A stretch of DNA of 64,000 nucleotides from an uncultured Alphaproteobacteria bacterium. GTDB lineage: Bacteria; Pseudomonadota; Alphaproteobacteria; HIMB59; GCA-002718135. The stretch lies in contig CACLJX010000005.1 in the NCBI GenBank assembly GCA_902607435.1, positions 38,847-102,846 on the forward strand, written 5' to 3'. This document shows positions 45,354 to 54,064 of this stretch, piece by piece (position 1 is the first letter of the stretch; every line of letters starts with the position of its first letter). Made by a program: the position numbers and the translations under genes. Below the pieces are notes generated by a model. That model was not told where the DNA came from. It worked only from the letters and a program-made list of their open reading frames with translations, and made no database searches.

Positions 45354-46826
45354 CTAAGGAAGAACATCAAGATATTCATCGAGATCCCATTGAGTTACTG
45401 TTGCTAGGAATTTTTCCCACTCATCTTTTTTATAATGCAAAAATACCCTTAACATTTCATCAGGTAAAGCTGATTTAATTACTTCATCACTTTCAAGTGT
45501 AGTGATCGCATCACCTAAAGTTTGTGGAAGTTTTTTAACTTCTTTTCCACCTTTCATTGCTTCATAGATGTTTCCTTTTTCTGGTTCTCCCGGATCAAGG
45601 TTTCTATCCATTCCATCACTAAAAGCTTTTAAAATACCTGCGCCTAGTAAATATGGATTATGAGTTGAATCAACTGAGCGATATTCAACACGTCCTGGCG
45701 CTGAAACACGGACACTGCAAGTTCTATTCTGATATCCCCAATCAGCATATACAGGTGCCCAAAATCCAGTATCCCATAAACGTCTATAGGAATTCACTGT
45801 TGGTGATCCCAAGCATGTTAAAGCCGGTAAGTGTAACAACAACCCTGCTACACAATTAAGACCAACAGGACCAGGTTTCACAGCATCAAATTTAGGATCA
45901 GGCATAAACGTATTTTCTCCTCCGGAGATATGCGTAAACACTTGTTCCATCCCTGGCAAAGGATCATTACCAATCGGAGTAGATTTAAGTTCCCCATCTT
46001 TCCACAATGATACATTCGTATGACATCCATTTGCTGAGACACCCATAAAAGGTTTACTCATAAAACATGCAATTAAATTATTTTCTCTAGCCACTTGGGC
46101 GCATATTTGACGGTACGTAGAAAGTCGATCAGCATTTCTTAATACTTCATCATACATAAAGTTTAATTCTAACTGACCTGGAGCATCTTCATGGTCCCCT
46201 TGAATTACATCCAAACCCATTGCACGAGAATATTCAATAACTTTCATGTAAACAGGTCTTAATGATTCAAATTGATCAATGTGATAACAATATGGTCTTG
46301 AAAAACCATCACCTGTTGGTTCTCCATTATCTTTTTTAGTTAACCACATCATTTCAGGTTCTGTACCAGCTCTCATTTGCATGCCATGTTTGGCTTTAAA
46401 TTCATCTTGAAAAATTTTTAAGTTTCCGCGGCAATCTGAAGTTAAATGACCGCCTGGATTTTCTTCTTCTTCTCTATTTCTAAAACAAGTACAAAATACT
46501 CTGGCTAATCTCTTATCCCATGGAATTTGAACAAATGTTTCAGGTTCGGCAATACCAACCAACTCTGAAGCTTCTGGGCCATAGCCTATATAATCACCGT
46601 GACGATCAATAAAAAGATTTGCTGTAGATCCGTATACTAATTGAAAACCTTTTTCTGCAAGTGTTTCCCAGTGATCAGCAGGAACACCTTTACCTACGAT
46701 TCGACCTGTTACTGAAATAAATTGATAATAAATATAAGTTATACCAAGATCATTTATTTTTTTTCTTACATCTTTAACAAGCTTATCTCTACCAGGTTGA
46801 TTTACAAATTTTTCTAAATCAGTCAT
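45354..46826 (-). CDS. Glutamine-synthetase-family ligase (second GmaS candidate)
   Basis: A 490-residue GS-family enzyme distinct from the one at 39852. The catalytic core reads GTEPEMMWLTK, QGDHEDAPGQLELNF, CFMSKPF, NGCHTNVSLWKDG, RVSAPGRVEYRSVDSTHNPYLLGAG. A long N-terminal part (GVPADHWETLAEKGFQLVYGSTAN) and an insertion make it larger. It lies directly upstream of mgsABC on the same strand, as glutamine synthetase genes lie with glxBCD in rhizobia, so it acts in the same pathway: as GmaS, or as a ligase for another amine or for glutamine. The assignment between the two copies is open. Confidence 0.75.
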   Translation of the reverse strand: MTDLEKFVNQPGRDKLVKDVRKKINDLGITYIYYQFISVTGRIVGKGVPADHWETLAEKGFQLVYGSTANLFIDRHGDYIGYGPEASELVGIAEPETFVQIPWDKRLARVFCTCFRNREEEENPGGHLTSDCRGNLKIFQDEFKAKHGMQMRAGTEPEMMWLTKKDNGEPTGDGFSRPYCYHIDQFESLRPVYMKVIEYSRAMGLDVIQGDHEDAPGQLELNFMYDEVLRNADRLSTYRQICAQVARENNLIACFMSKPFMGVSANGCHTNVSLWKDGELKSTPIGNDPLPGMEQVFTHISGGENTFMPDPKFDAVKPGPVGLNCVAGLLLHLPALTCLGSPTVNSYRRLWDTGFWAPVYADWGYQNRTCSVRVSAPGRVEYRSVDSTHNPYLLGAGILKAFSDGMDRNLDPGEPEKGNIYEAMKGGKEVKKLPQTLGDAITTLESDEVIKSALPDEMLRVFLHYKKDEWEKFLATVTQWDLDEYLDVLP

Positions 46827-46877
46827 TTTTTTCCCCCATTTAAAAACTTATAAAAACTTATACCATTCAACACTACT

Positions 46878-48221
46878 TTAACTCCATGGGAAAGGACTAT
46901 TAGAGGTTGGATGTAATTTTCCTAACTCAAATCTTGAAAACCGAAAAGGTTCTAATAATTCACTTCTTTCATCCAAGACTTCACTGGCTACTAATTTGCC
47001 TACTCCAATCATTTTATATCCATGGTTTGAATCAGCTATAATATGAACATTTTCTCTAAATTTGTCAAAAACAGGGAAATTATCTGGTGTGAAACAACCT
47101 AATCCTCCTGTTGGGCCTTGTTTATATAAATGTGATTTTCCTTCAAATCTCTTTTGACAAAAAGCTAGAGCAGAAGACCACATATGAGCAAAATCATCAC
47201 CAACAACAAATTCTTCTGAATCTGGACCATATGGATCAACATTTACTTCCTCAGCAGGCATGTTGACTCTATGTGGCGAAGAACCTCCTTGAATGCCATT
47301 AAAATGAAAATCTGGTTTATAATATATTCCCCACAACTTATCTGTAATCAACGATTGATCAACATCTGAATACAAAGGAGCATCTGTATCTACATGTATA
47401 ACTGGTGGCATATTTCCATCATTAGCTTTTTGAGTCAAAGGATTAAGTCTTATAACTCCCTCAGTTAAAAACCAATAATGCCACATAGGATAATCACCTC
47501 GTATAGTTCCTTTTTCATCTTTAATTGATATTTTTCTTGGAAGTTCGAGCATATTCCAAATATCTCTTAACCAAGGTCCAACACCAACAATTACTTGATC
47601 ACACTCAACAACTCCTTTATCAGTTTCAACGGCTGTTACTGCACCACTACCATTTGCAGATTTAAATCCTTTAACTGTTGTACCAGTAAATATTCGAACT
47701 CCTTCAACTTCTGCTTTCTTGGCAAGACCATAAATTGAAGAAGTGTTATTAGCATAACCACCTCTTTTTTCATGTAATACTGAAGTAATTCCTTTTGCCT
47801 GCCAATCATCAAAAATATTTTTCATATAATCAAATGATTTCTTTTCGCCATGAATAAAGGTTGATTCATAGCCAATAGATTTTTGTTGTTCATAAATTGT
47901 AGCTACATCTTCTTCCATAACTTTCGGGCTTATTTGCATGTATCCAACTGGATGATAATGAAAAGCTTCTGATTCATTCTCCCATATTTCGACACTATGT
48001 GCCATCAATTCACGCATTGCTGGTTGAAAATAATTATTTCTAACAACGCCGCATGCAACGCCGCTAGCACCGCTAGCGATACCTGCTTTATCAACAACAA
48101 GTATATTTGATCCATCACCTTTTCCCTTAGACTTTAGTAATAACGCTAAATGCCAGGCAGTACTTAATCCATGAATACCTGCTCCGATAATAAAGTAATC
48201 AACTTTCTTTGGTAAACCCAT
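46878..48221 (-). CDS. FAD-dependent oxidoreductase, SoxB/MgdA-like (N-methylglutamate dehydrogenase candidate)
   Basis: A 447-residue flavoprotein of the DadA/SoxB fold: IIGAGIHGLSTAWHLALLL dinucleotide loop, GVARGVVRNNY-like covalent-FAD region (GVACGVVRNNYFQP), GVGPWLRDIW, and the C-terminal GPTGGLGCFTPDNFPVFD and DSNHGYKMIGVGKLVA. It resembles the beta subunit of sarcosine oxidase and MgdA of N-methylglutamate dehydrogenase, and is co-oriented with the GS-family gene and mgsABC. The alpha, gamma and delta partners (MgdB-D) are not in the window, so it may work alone or with subunits elsewhere. A 17-bp palindrome precedes it. Confidence 0.78.
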   Translation of the reverse strand: MGLPKKVDYFIIGAGIHGLSTAWHLALLLKSKGKGDGSNILVVDKAGIASGASGVACGVVRNNYFQPAMRELMAHSVEIWENESEAFHYHPVGYMQISPKVMEEDVATIYEQQKSIGYESTFIHGEKKSFDYMKNIFDDWQAKGITSVLHEKRGGYANNTSSIYGLAKKAEVEGVRIFTGTTVKGFKSANGSGAVTAVETDKGVVECDQVIVGVGPWLRDIWNMLELPRKISIKDEKGTIRGDYPMWHYWFLTEGVIRLNPLTQKANDGNMPPVIHVDTDAPLYSDVDQSLITDKLWGIYYKPDFHFNGIQGGSSPHRVNMPAEEVNVDPYGPDSEEFVVGDDFAHMWSSALAFCQKRFEGKSHLYKQGPTGGLGCFTPDNFPVFDKFRENVHIIADSNHGYKMIGVGKLVASEVLDERSELLEPFRFSRFELGKLHPTSNSPFPWS

Positions 48222-48276
48222 ATAAACCTATTGAATTAATTTACATATTTTAGGAAATTATCTTATTACAGATAAA

Positions 48277-48293
48277 GTTTCAACATTTGAAAC
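48277..48293. promoter_or_regulatory. 17-bp palindrome upstream of the flavoprotein gene
   Basis: GTTTCAA, spacer CAT, TTGAAAC: a perfect 7-bp inverted repeat 56-72 bases upstream of the start at 48221. It has the size and shape of IclR-family operators, and an IclR gene is next to it. A/T-rich, so chance cannot be excluded. Confidence 0.5.
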
Positions 48294-48309
48294 ATTTTAA
48301 ATAAATTAT

Positions 48310-49074
48310 TTACTTTTTGCTAACTTCATTGGCAATCAATGTTGCTGTAAGTATTGTTCTTTCAGCCAACTTAGGGGCACTTTTAACATTAATTGTGCTC
48401 TTTGTTCCTGAAAGAGAAATAGCAGCAATTGCTCTTTGTTGATTATCAAGTATAGGAGCGCCAACACCATATACATAATTAAAAGTTTCAGCCTGATTAA
48501 TGCTGTATCCATTCATTTTTACTTTTCTTAGGTCTAAATGGAGCCTATCTAGTGATGTTATAGTATTTTCTGTATGTTTATGAAGTTTATAACTTTTATA
48601 AATTTCATTTAGTTCTTCAAAGCTTTTAAAAGCAAGCATTGCTTTTCCTAAAGCAGTGCTATGAGCATCTTGTCTCATTCTAAAAGATCTTGGTGGCGCA
48701 ACATCTCCAGCGGGAGAAACTTTATCACAGTACATTATATGAGGACCTTCAAGCACAGCCAGATAAGTGATCAAATCTGTTTCTTTAGATAAATTTCTTA
48801 AATGATTAATTGAGTAAGTTGAAAGAGTTTTTAAAAAATCAGATTTGTCTCCAAATTCAAATAGTTTATGTCCTAACGAATAATAATTTGTTGTTATGTC
48901 TTTAAATATATAACCAATACTTGTAAGATAAGTTAATATTCTAAAAGCTGTAGCTCTTTCAAGCTTAGTTAAATTAGCAACTTCACTAGCTTTAAGCGGT
49001 CTAGCGGATTTACCAACACATTCAATTATGCGTAATGCCTTTTGAATTGAGCCACTTAAATAATTTCTTTTCAT
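48310..49074 (-). CDS. IclR-family transcriptional regulator
   Basis: A 254-residue regulator: N-terminal winged helix-turn-helix (KALRIIECVGKSARPLKASEVANLTKLERATAFRILTYL region, about residues 10-50) and a GAF-like effector domain with the usual MRQDAHSTALGKAMLAF and VYGVGAPILDNQQRAIAAISLSG text. The ATG at 49074 is preferred; an upstream start would add a hydrophobic stretch unlike the family. It separates tdm (divergent) from the flavoprotein-GS-mgs operon (same strand), so it probably controls both in response to a methylated amine or a pathway intermediate. Confidence 0.88.
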   Translation of the reverse strand: MKRNYLSGSIQKALRIIECVGKSARPLKASEVANLTKLERATAFRILTYLTSIGYIFKDITTNYYSLGHKLFEFGDKSDFLKTLSTYSINHLRNLSKETDLITYLAVLEGPHIMYCDKVSPAGDVAPPRSFRMRQDAHSTALGKAMLAFKSFEELNEIYKSYKLHKHTENTITSLDRLHLDLRKVKMNGYSINQAETFNYVYGVGAPILDNQQRAIAAISLSGTKSTINVKSAPKLAERTILTATLIANEVSKK

Positions 49075-49098
49075 TATTTGAATATCACTATTTATTAA

Positions 49099-49114
49099 AC
49101 ATATTAAAATATGT
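49099..49114. promoter_or_regulatory. Dyad in the IclR-tdm intergenic region
   Basis: ACATAT, spacer TAAA, ATATGT lies between the divergent IclR and tdm starts (61 bases total). A short A/T-rich dyad; could be an operator, with low specificity. Confidence 0.3.
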
Positions 49115-49135
49115 AGTATACTGAAATAATATAAA

Positions 49136-51493
49136 ATGGACATAAATATAGAAAATTTTGATATCCGCAGAACTAATCCTTATAACGCAGGACCAATTGG
49201 ATTGCCTGCGGGTGAAGAACGATATATCTCAAAAGCACAAGGATTAGTTGGCTTTGAAATTTTTTCTGATGATAAAATATCTATTAAAAATACTGAAGGA
49301 AAACAAACTTGCGAAATTGTTGTTTTTGATAAAAAAGGTCGCTCTAACCCAAGTTTAATAAATCAACAAAGCAATGGCAATGCAAAATTTATTAAATATG
49401 TTTTAACTAATAATAATGATAAAAAATTTCTCCTCGAAAAACTAAAGAAAAGAAATATTGATTTTAATAATACAAATTCAATTAACTATTTTAATCAAGA
49501 AACAGAATCTAATGCAGTTGTTAGGTTTACGTGCCAAGATGATGGTTTTATTATTATTGCTTCTCCAGGAGAAGCTATGTCTATTGATAACCAAAATGCT
49601 GCCTCTGATCTAGAAGTAAAAGTTCAAAGAAAAAAAATTAAAAATAATAAATTAGAATCTTTTCTACCTGATCCACTTGCAGATACGAAAGAAGAATATT
49701 TAATTAAAGATAGTACTGCTCTAGCCTTTGAGGTTAAAGAGGGAGATTTCATACAGGTAATTGATATCTATGGCCAACAATGTTCTGATTTTATGGCCTT
49801 TGGTGCTCCTCAATTACAAAAAGGGGAAGAATTTTCAATTGATACAACTGTAACTCGAAATATTGTTGGAGGTGCATACCCTATGCCAGGTTTATTTTCT
49901 AAGTATTTTGATAAAAATCAAGATACTTTAGTTGAAGTAATCCAAGATACATGTGGACGCCATGACACGTATGGAACAGCATGTACGCTAAAATACTATG
50001 AAGATATGGGGTATTTTGGGCATCCAAACTGTTCAGATAATTATAACGGCCAACTCGAACCTTTTGGAGTAGAAAAAAGAAAAGGTTGGAATGCAATTAA
50101 TCTTTTTTTTAATACATCTATAGATGCTACAAATGTTTTATTTTCAGATATACCTTGGTCAAGACCTGGTGATTATGTTTTATTTCAAGCACAAAAAGAT
50201 TTAGTTTCTGTTTCTTCAGCTTGTCCTTGTGATGTGGATGCAGCAAATGGCTGGAATCCTACCGATATTTACGTTAGAGTTTATTCTAAAAAAAATATTT
50301 TTTCAAAAGCTACAGGTTATAGAAAAAATGCAAATTCAGATTTTATGTTAACAAAAGAAACAGCTTTTCATAAACGAACAGCCGTTATGACAAAAGACAT
50401 GATGGACTCAGCTGGGTTTTGGATTCCTAATAAATACAATAATTACGGAACAATTGAAGAATATACTGCTTGCAGAAATAATGTTGTAGTAATGGATTTA
50501 TCTTCTCTTCGCAAATTTGAAATACTAGGACCGGATGCTGAGGAATTAATGAATACAGCTCTTACTCGTAATGTAAAAAAACTTGCAATAGGACAGGTAG
50601 TATATTCAGCTCTTTGTTATAAAAATGGAACAATGATTGATGACGGTACTTTATACAAATTAGGTGATACTAATTTTAGATGGATATGTGGAAATGATTA
50701 TTCTGGAGAATGGCTAAGAGAACTTGGGGAGAAGCTTAATTTAAAAGTTTGGATCAAAACATCGACTGACCAATTGCATAATCTCTCTGTTCAGGGACCT
50801 AATAGCAGAAAATTGTTATCAAAAATTATATGGACTCCTCCAGCTTTCCCAGATGTAAACAATCTCAAATGGTTTCATTTTTCTATCAGTAGAATACAAA
50901 ATCATTTAGGCTCTCCTGTAATGTTATCGCGTACAGGTTATACTGGAGAGCTAGGCTTTGAATTATACTGTCATCCAAAAGATGGTTTAAAAGTTTGGGA
51001 TTCTTTATGGGAGGCTGGTAAAGAATTTAATCTAGTGCCTATGGGTTTTGCAGCTTTAGATATGCTGAGAACAGAAGCAGGTTTAATACTAGGTGGTAAT
51101 GAATTCAGTGATGAAACTGATCCATTTGAAGCAGGAATTGGCTTTACAGTGCCTCTAAAAACAAAAGAGGCAAACTTTATTGGTAAAGACGCACTTATTA
51201 AACGTAAAGAGAATCCTCATAGAAAACTAGTGGGATTAGAAATTGAAGGAAACGAAAAAGCAAATCTAGGAGACTGTGTACATATTGATAGAGGTCAGGT
51301 TGGAATTATTACAAGTGGCACTCTTTCACCAACATTAAATAAAAATATTGCTTTATGCCGAATAGATATTCATTCATCTGAACTTGGGACTAAAGTTGAA
51401 GTAGGCAAACTTGATGGTCACCAAAAAAGAATTTCAGCTGAAATAGTTAAATTTCCTTTCTATGATCCTGACAAATCAAGAGTTAGATCATAA
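49136..51493 (+). CDS. tdm: TMAO demethylase Tdm (DUF1989-GcvT fusion)
   Basis: A 785-residue two-domain enzyme: residues 1 to about 400 are a DUF1989 (urea-carboxylase-associated-like) domain, and about 405-785 are a GcvT-like tetrahydrofolate-binding domain (KRTAVMTKDMMDSAGFWIP, ENVVVMDLSSLRKFEILGPDAEEL-type text, FPDVNNLKWFHFS, GYTGELGFELYCHP, GFAALDMLRTEAG). In the family, the first domain cleaves trimethylamine N-oxide to dimethylamine and formaldehyde, which the second loads on THF. Candidate zinc ligands Asp218, Cys283, Cys363 and Cys365 are present (SSACPCDVDAANG), matching the Asp plus three Cys of the described enzyme from memory. Divergent from the IclR gene. Confidence 0.9.
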   Translation: MDINIENFDIRRTNPYNAGPIGLPAGEERYISKAQGLVGFEIFSDDKISIKNTEGKQTCEIVVFDKKGRSNPSLINQQSNGNAKFIKYVLTNNNDKKFLLEKLKKRNIDFNNTNSINYFNQETESNAVVRFTCQDDGFIIIASPGEAMSIDNQNAASDLEVKVQRKKIKNNKLESFLPDPLADTKEEYLIKDSTALAFEVKEGDFIQVIDIYGQQCSDFMAFGAPQLQKGEEFSIDTTVTRNIVGGAYPMPGLFSKYFDKNQDTLVEVIQDTCGRHDTYGTACTLKYYEDMGYFGHPNCSDNYNGQLEPFGVEKRKGWNAINLFFNTSIDATNVLFSDIPWSRPGDYVLFQAQKDLVSVSSACPCDVDAANGWNPTDIYVRVYSKKNIFSKATGYRKNANSDFMLTKETAFHKRTAVMTKDMMDSAGFWIPNKYNNYGTIEEYTACRNNVVVMDLSSLRKFEILGPDAEELMNTALTRNVKKLAIGQVVYSALCYKNGTMIDDGTLYKLGDTNFRWICGNDYSGEWLRELGEKLNLKVWIKTSTDQLHNLSVQGPNSRKLLSKIIWTPPAFPDVNNLKWFHFSISRIQNHLGSPVMLSRTGYTGELGFELYCHPKDGLKVWDSLWEAGKEFNLVPMGFAALDMLRTEAGLILGGNEFSDETDPFEAGIGFTVPLKTKEANFIGKDALIKRKENPHRKLVGLEIEGNEKANLGDCVHIDRGQVGIITSGTLSPTLNKNIALCRIDIHSSELGTKVEVGKLDGHQKRISAEIVKFPFYDPDKSRVRS

Positions 51494-51517
51494 TTTAAAG
51501 AATTATATTAATTTTTT

Positions 51518-52498
51518 ATGATTGATAAATTTGAAAGAATTAAACTAGGGCATTTTCCGACTCCTATAGAATATTTAAAAAATATTACGGAGCATCTTAA
51601 CGGACCACAAATATACATAAAAAGAGATGATTGTACTGGTTTAGCAACTGGTGGCAATAAAACAAGAAAACTAGAATTTTTAATGCCCGATGCTATTAAG
51701 AATCAAGCGGACCTTGTTGTTACCGTTGGAGCCGTTCAATCCAATCATACCCGTCAAACCGCTGCTGCTTGTGCAATACTTGGGTTGAAATGCCTTATTG
51801 TGTTGGAACAAAGATTAGCTGATGCACCAGATGCTTACATGACATCAGGCAATGTTTTTTTAGACAAACTTTTTGGCGCTGAAGTTATTTTATGTCCTAG
51901 TGAAAAAGATGTAAAAGAATATGCTGAAGAAATAATGGCTGAAAGAAAAAACAAAGGTGCCAATCCTTATTATATTCCTGTTGGTGGAAGTAATCATATT
52001 GGAGAACTTGGATATGCTGAATGTATGAAAGAGATTATAGAATATGACAAAGATAATTCGTTTACTCATATTGTGTTAGCAACTGGAAGCGGAGGAACAC
52101 ATTCAGGTTCTATAGTTGGTAAAACTTATTATAAAAGTAATATAAAAATTGTTGGTATTAGTGTTAAAGATAAAAAAAATGATCAAGAAGAAAAAGTTTT
52201 CAAATTAGCACAGACAGCCTGTGATTATATAAATTGTGAACAACCTAAAAGAGAAGATGTATTGGTATTTGATGGTTATGTAGGAGGAGGTTATGGAGTG
52301 CCAACTGAAGGAATGAAGGAGGCTTTAAAATTAATGGCTACTAAAGAAGGAATTCTTTTAGATCCCGTATACTCTGGAAAAGGATTCGATGGATTAATGG
52401 ATTTAGTTTCAAAAAAATATTTCAAGAATACAGACAAATTATTATTTATTCATACTGGCGGTGCTGCTTCATTGCATGCATATGAATGGGCTTTTTAA
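51518..52498 (+). CDS. PLP-dependent D-cysteine desulfhydrase / L-cysteate sulfo-lyase / ACC deaminase family
   Basis: A 326-residue type II (beta family) PLP enzyme: IYIKRDDCTGLATGGNKTRKLEFL with the PLP lysine, VTVGAVQSNHTRQTAAAC, GGSNHIGELGY and the phosphate-binding TGSGGTHSG. Members cleave D-cysteine, L-cysteate or aminocyclopropane carboxylate; in marine alphaproteobacteria the cysteate sulfo-lyase type (CuyA) is common. It lies 24 bases after tdm on the same strand and may be in its transcript. The sequence alone does not decide between substrates. Confidence 0.8.
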   Translation: MIDKFERIKLGHFPTPIEYLKNITEHLNGPQIYIKRDDCTGLATGGNKTRKLEFLMPDAIKNQADLVVTVGAVQSNHTRQTAAACAILGLKCLIVLEQRLADAPDAYMTSGNVFLDKLFGAEVILCPSEKDVKEYAEEIMAERKNKGANPYYIPVGGSNHIGELGYAECMKEIIEYDKDNSFTHIVLATGSGGTHSGSIVGKTYYKSNIKIVGISVKDKKNDQEEKVFKLAQTACDYINCEQPKREDVLVFDGYVGGGYGVPTEGMKEALKLMATKEGILLDPVYSGKGFDGLMDLVSKKYFKNTDKLLFIHTGGAASLHAYEWAF

Positions 52499-52567
52499 TT
52501 TATTTACGTATCCCAAAAATTATTCTACCTAAAATACAACAAAATTATTGATTGATAGAAGTAAAGT

Positions 52568-54064
52568 TTAAACTCTTTTTTTACCTTGTATAATTCTATC
52601 CAATATTAACGCACAGAATAAGATTGCAATACCAGCTAATATTCCTTGTCCAACATTTGCGTATTGTAATGCTTCCAATACATCTTGACCCAATCCTTTA
52701 GCGCCAATTAAGGAAGCAACAACAACCATTGCTAAACTCAACATGACAGTTTGATTAACACCTGCAAGGATTGTTGGCATTGCAAGAGGTATGTCTACCT
52801 TTGTTAATAAATACCATTTGGATCCTCCGTATGCTATTGCAGCTTCTCTTATAGTTTGAGGAACCCCCTTTAAACCCAATACTGTCAATCTCACAACAGG
52901 AGTTCCTCCAAAAATCATTGTAATAATAACTGCTGCAACTTTGCCAGTCCCAAAAAAAGCAATGACAGGAATCATAAATACAAATGCGGGCATGGTTTGC
53001 ATAAAATCCATTATAGGTCTAATTAAGGAATAAAATTTTGGTCTTGTGGCACAATAAATTCCAAGTGGAATCCCAATAGTAATACTTAATATAGCAGCTG
53101 TACCCAATAAGGCCAAAGTTGTCATTGCTTTAATCCAAAAACCTAAAAAACCCATATAAGCTAAAAATGAGCATGAAAAGATTGCCGCTCTTGGACCTGC
53201 GGATAGACCAGTTAATAAAACTATGGCACTAATTACAACGATCCATGGTGTCTTAACAAATATCAGCTCCAACGAGTCTAAAACTGATCTTATGCCGAAT
53301 GTAATTGCATCAAAAACTCTCTCCCCTTTAAGGACAGCATAATCAAAGGCATTTTCCACTCCATCTATCGAAGCTAACCTTATGTCAGGATGAGTTGGAA
53401 AATCTTTCATCGACTTTATTAAATTTGGATAACTATAATGAATTGTTGAAAACAAAATAATAACCAAAGCAAAAGTTATACTTAAAAGATAATTTTTTAT
53501 TTTCATGCCGGTGCTCATCAACTTATTTGATAACCATTCAGAAAATCTCTTTTCTAATATGGTGTTAGCAATCATACCTTGAACTATTCTAATGAAAATA
53601 AATAATAGTATTCCTCCAATGGCAATCCAAAAACCAGAAGCTTCGACTCTTTGAGCTTCTGCTACATAATCTGATATAGAATCCTCTAGAGATTTAATGG
53701 TTCTCTTAAACATTGCAACTTTATCAGAGTTATTTTCTATTGCTGCTTGAAGTTGTTGCTTTCTAAAATCAATGGTGGATTGAATCTGTTCAATTTTAGT
53801 ATAAGCTTCAGCACTTATATTTCCAAAAAAACCTCTAACAATTTGTACTATTGCAAAGGTTTCAATTATTAAGAATGCCAGTGACCAGTTCCAGATATTT
53901 CGAATACTGTACCAAATAGAGCCCAATAAAAATGCTGATAAATTAAAAGAAAAGACGTATTTTGAACTATTACCAATACGTTCGAATTCTTTGATGTAAT
54001 AATCGTGATTAGTTTTTACAAACTCTTTAATTTGATCAGTATTTAACAATTTTTTATTATTCAT
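52568..54064 (-). CDS. Betaine-type ABC transporter permease (ProW/OpuAB family) with N-terminal extension
   Basis: A 498-residue membrane protein. Residues from about 250 form a ProW-like permease with the EAA loop in the form VPQTIREAAIAYGGSKWYLLTKVDIPLAMPTILAG and the core TMPAFVFMIPVIAFFGTG. The first about 200 residues are an added domain: a DUF2628-like hydrophobic hairpin (SFNLSAFLLGSIWYSIRNIW), a coiled coil (IEQIQSTIDFRKQQLQAAIENN...) and two more helices. ATG 54064 follows a GAAGGA site and overlaps the ATPase stop. Exporting betaine-type compounds into the cell is its role by family. Confidence 0.83.
   Translation of the reverse strand: MNNKKLLNTDQIKEFVKTNHDYYIKEFERIGNSSKYVFSFNLSAFLLGSIWYSIRNIWNWSLAFLIIETFAIVQIVRGFFGNISAEAYTKIEQIQSTIDFRKQQLQAAIENNSDKVAMFKRTIKSLEDSISDYVAEAQRVEASGFWIAIGGILLFIFIRIVQGMIANTILEKRFSEWLSNKLMSTGMKIKNYLLSITFALVIILFSTIHYSYPNLIKSMKDFPTHPDIRLASIDGVENAFDYAVLKGERVFDAITFGIRSVLDSLELIFVKTPWIVVISAIVLLTGLSAGPRAAIFSCSFLAYMGFLGFWIKAMTTLALLGTAAILSITIGIPLGIYCATRPKFYSLIRPIMDFMQTMPAFVFMIPVIAFFGTGKVAAVIITMIFGGTPVVRLTVLGLKGVPQTIREAAIAYGGSKWYLLTKVDIPLAMPTILAGVNQTVMLSLAMVVVASLIGAKGLGQDVLEALQYANVGQGILAGIAILFCALILDRIIQGKKRV

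Noticed and set aside
49075..49135. Glycine or THF riboswitch before tdm
   Set aside because: The GcvT domain suggested it, but the 61-base gap is too short and no aptamer-like GC stems are present.
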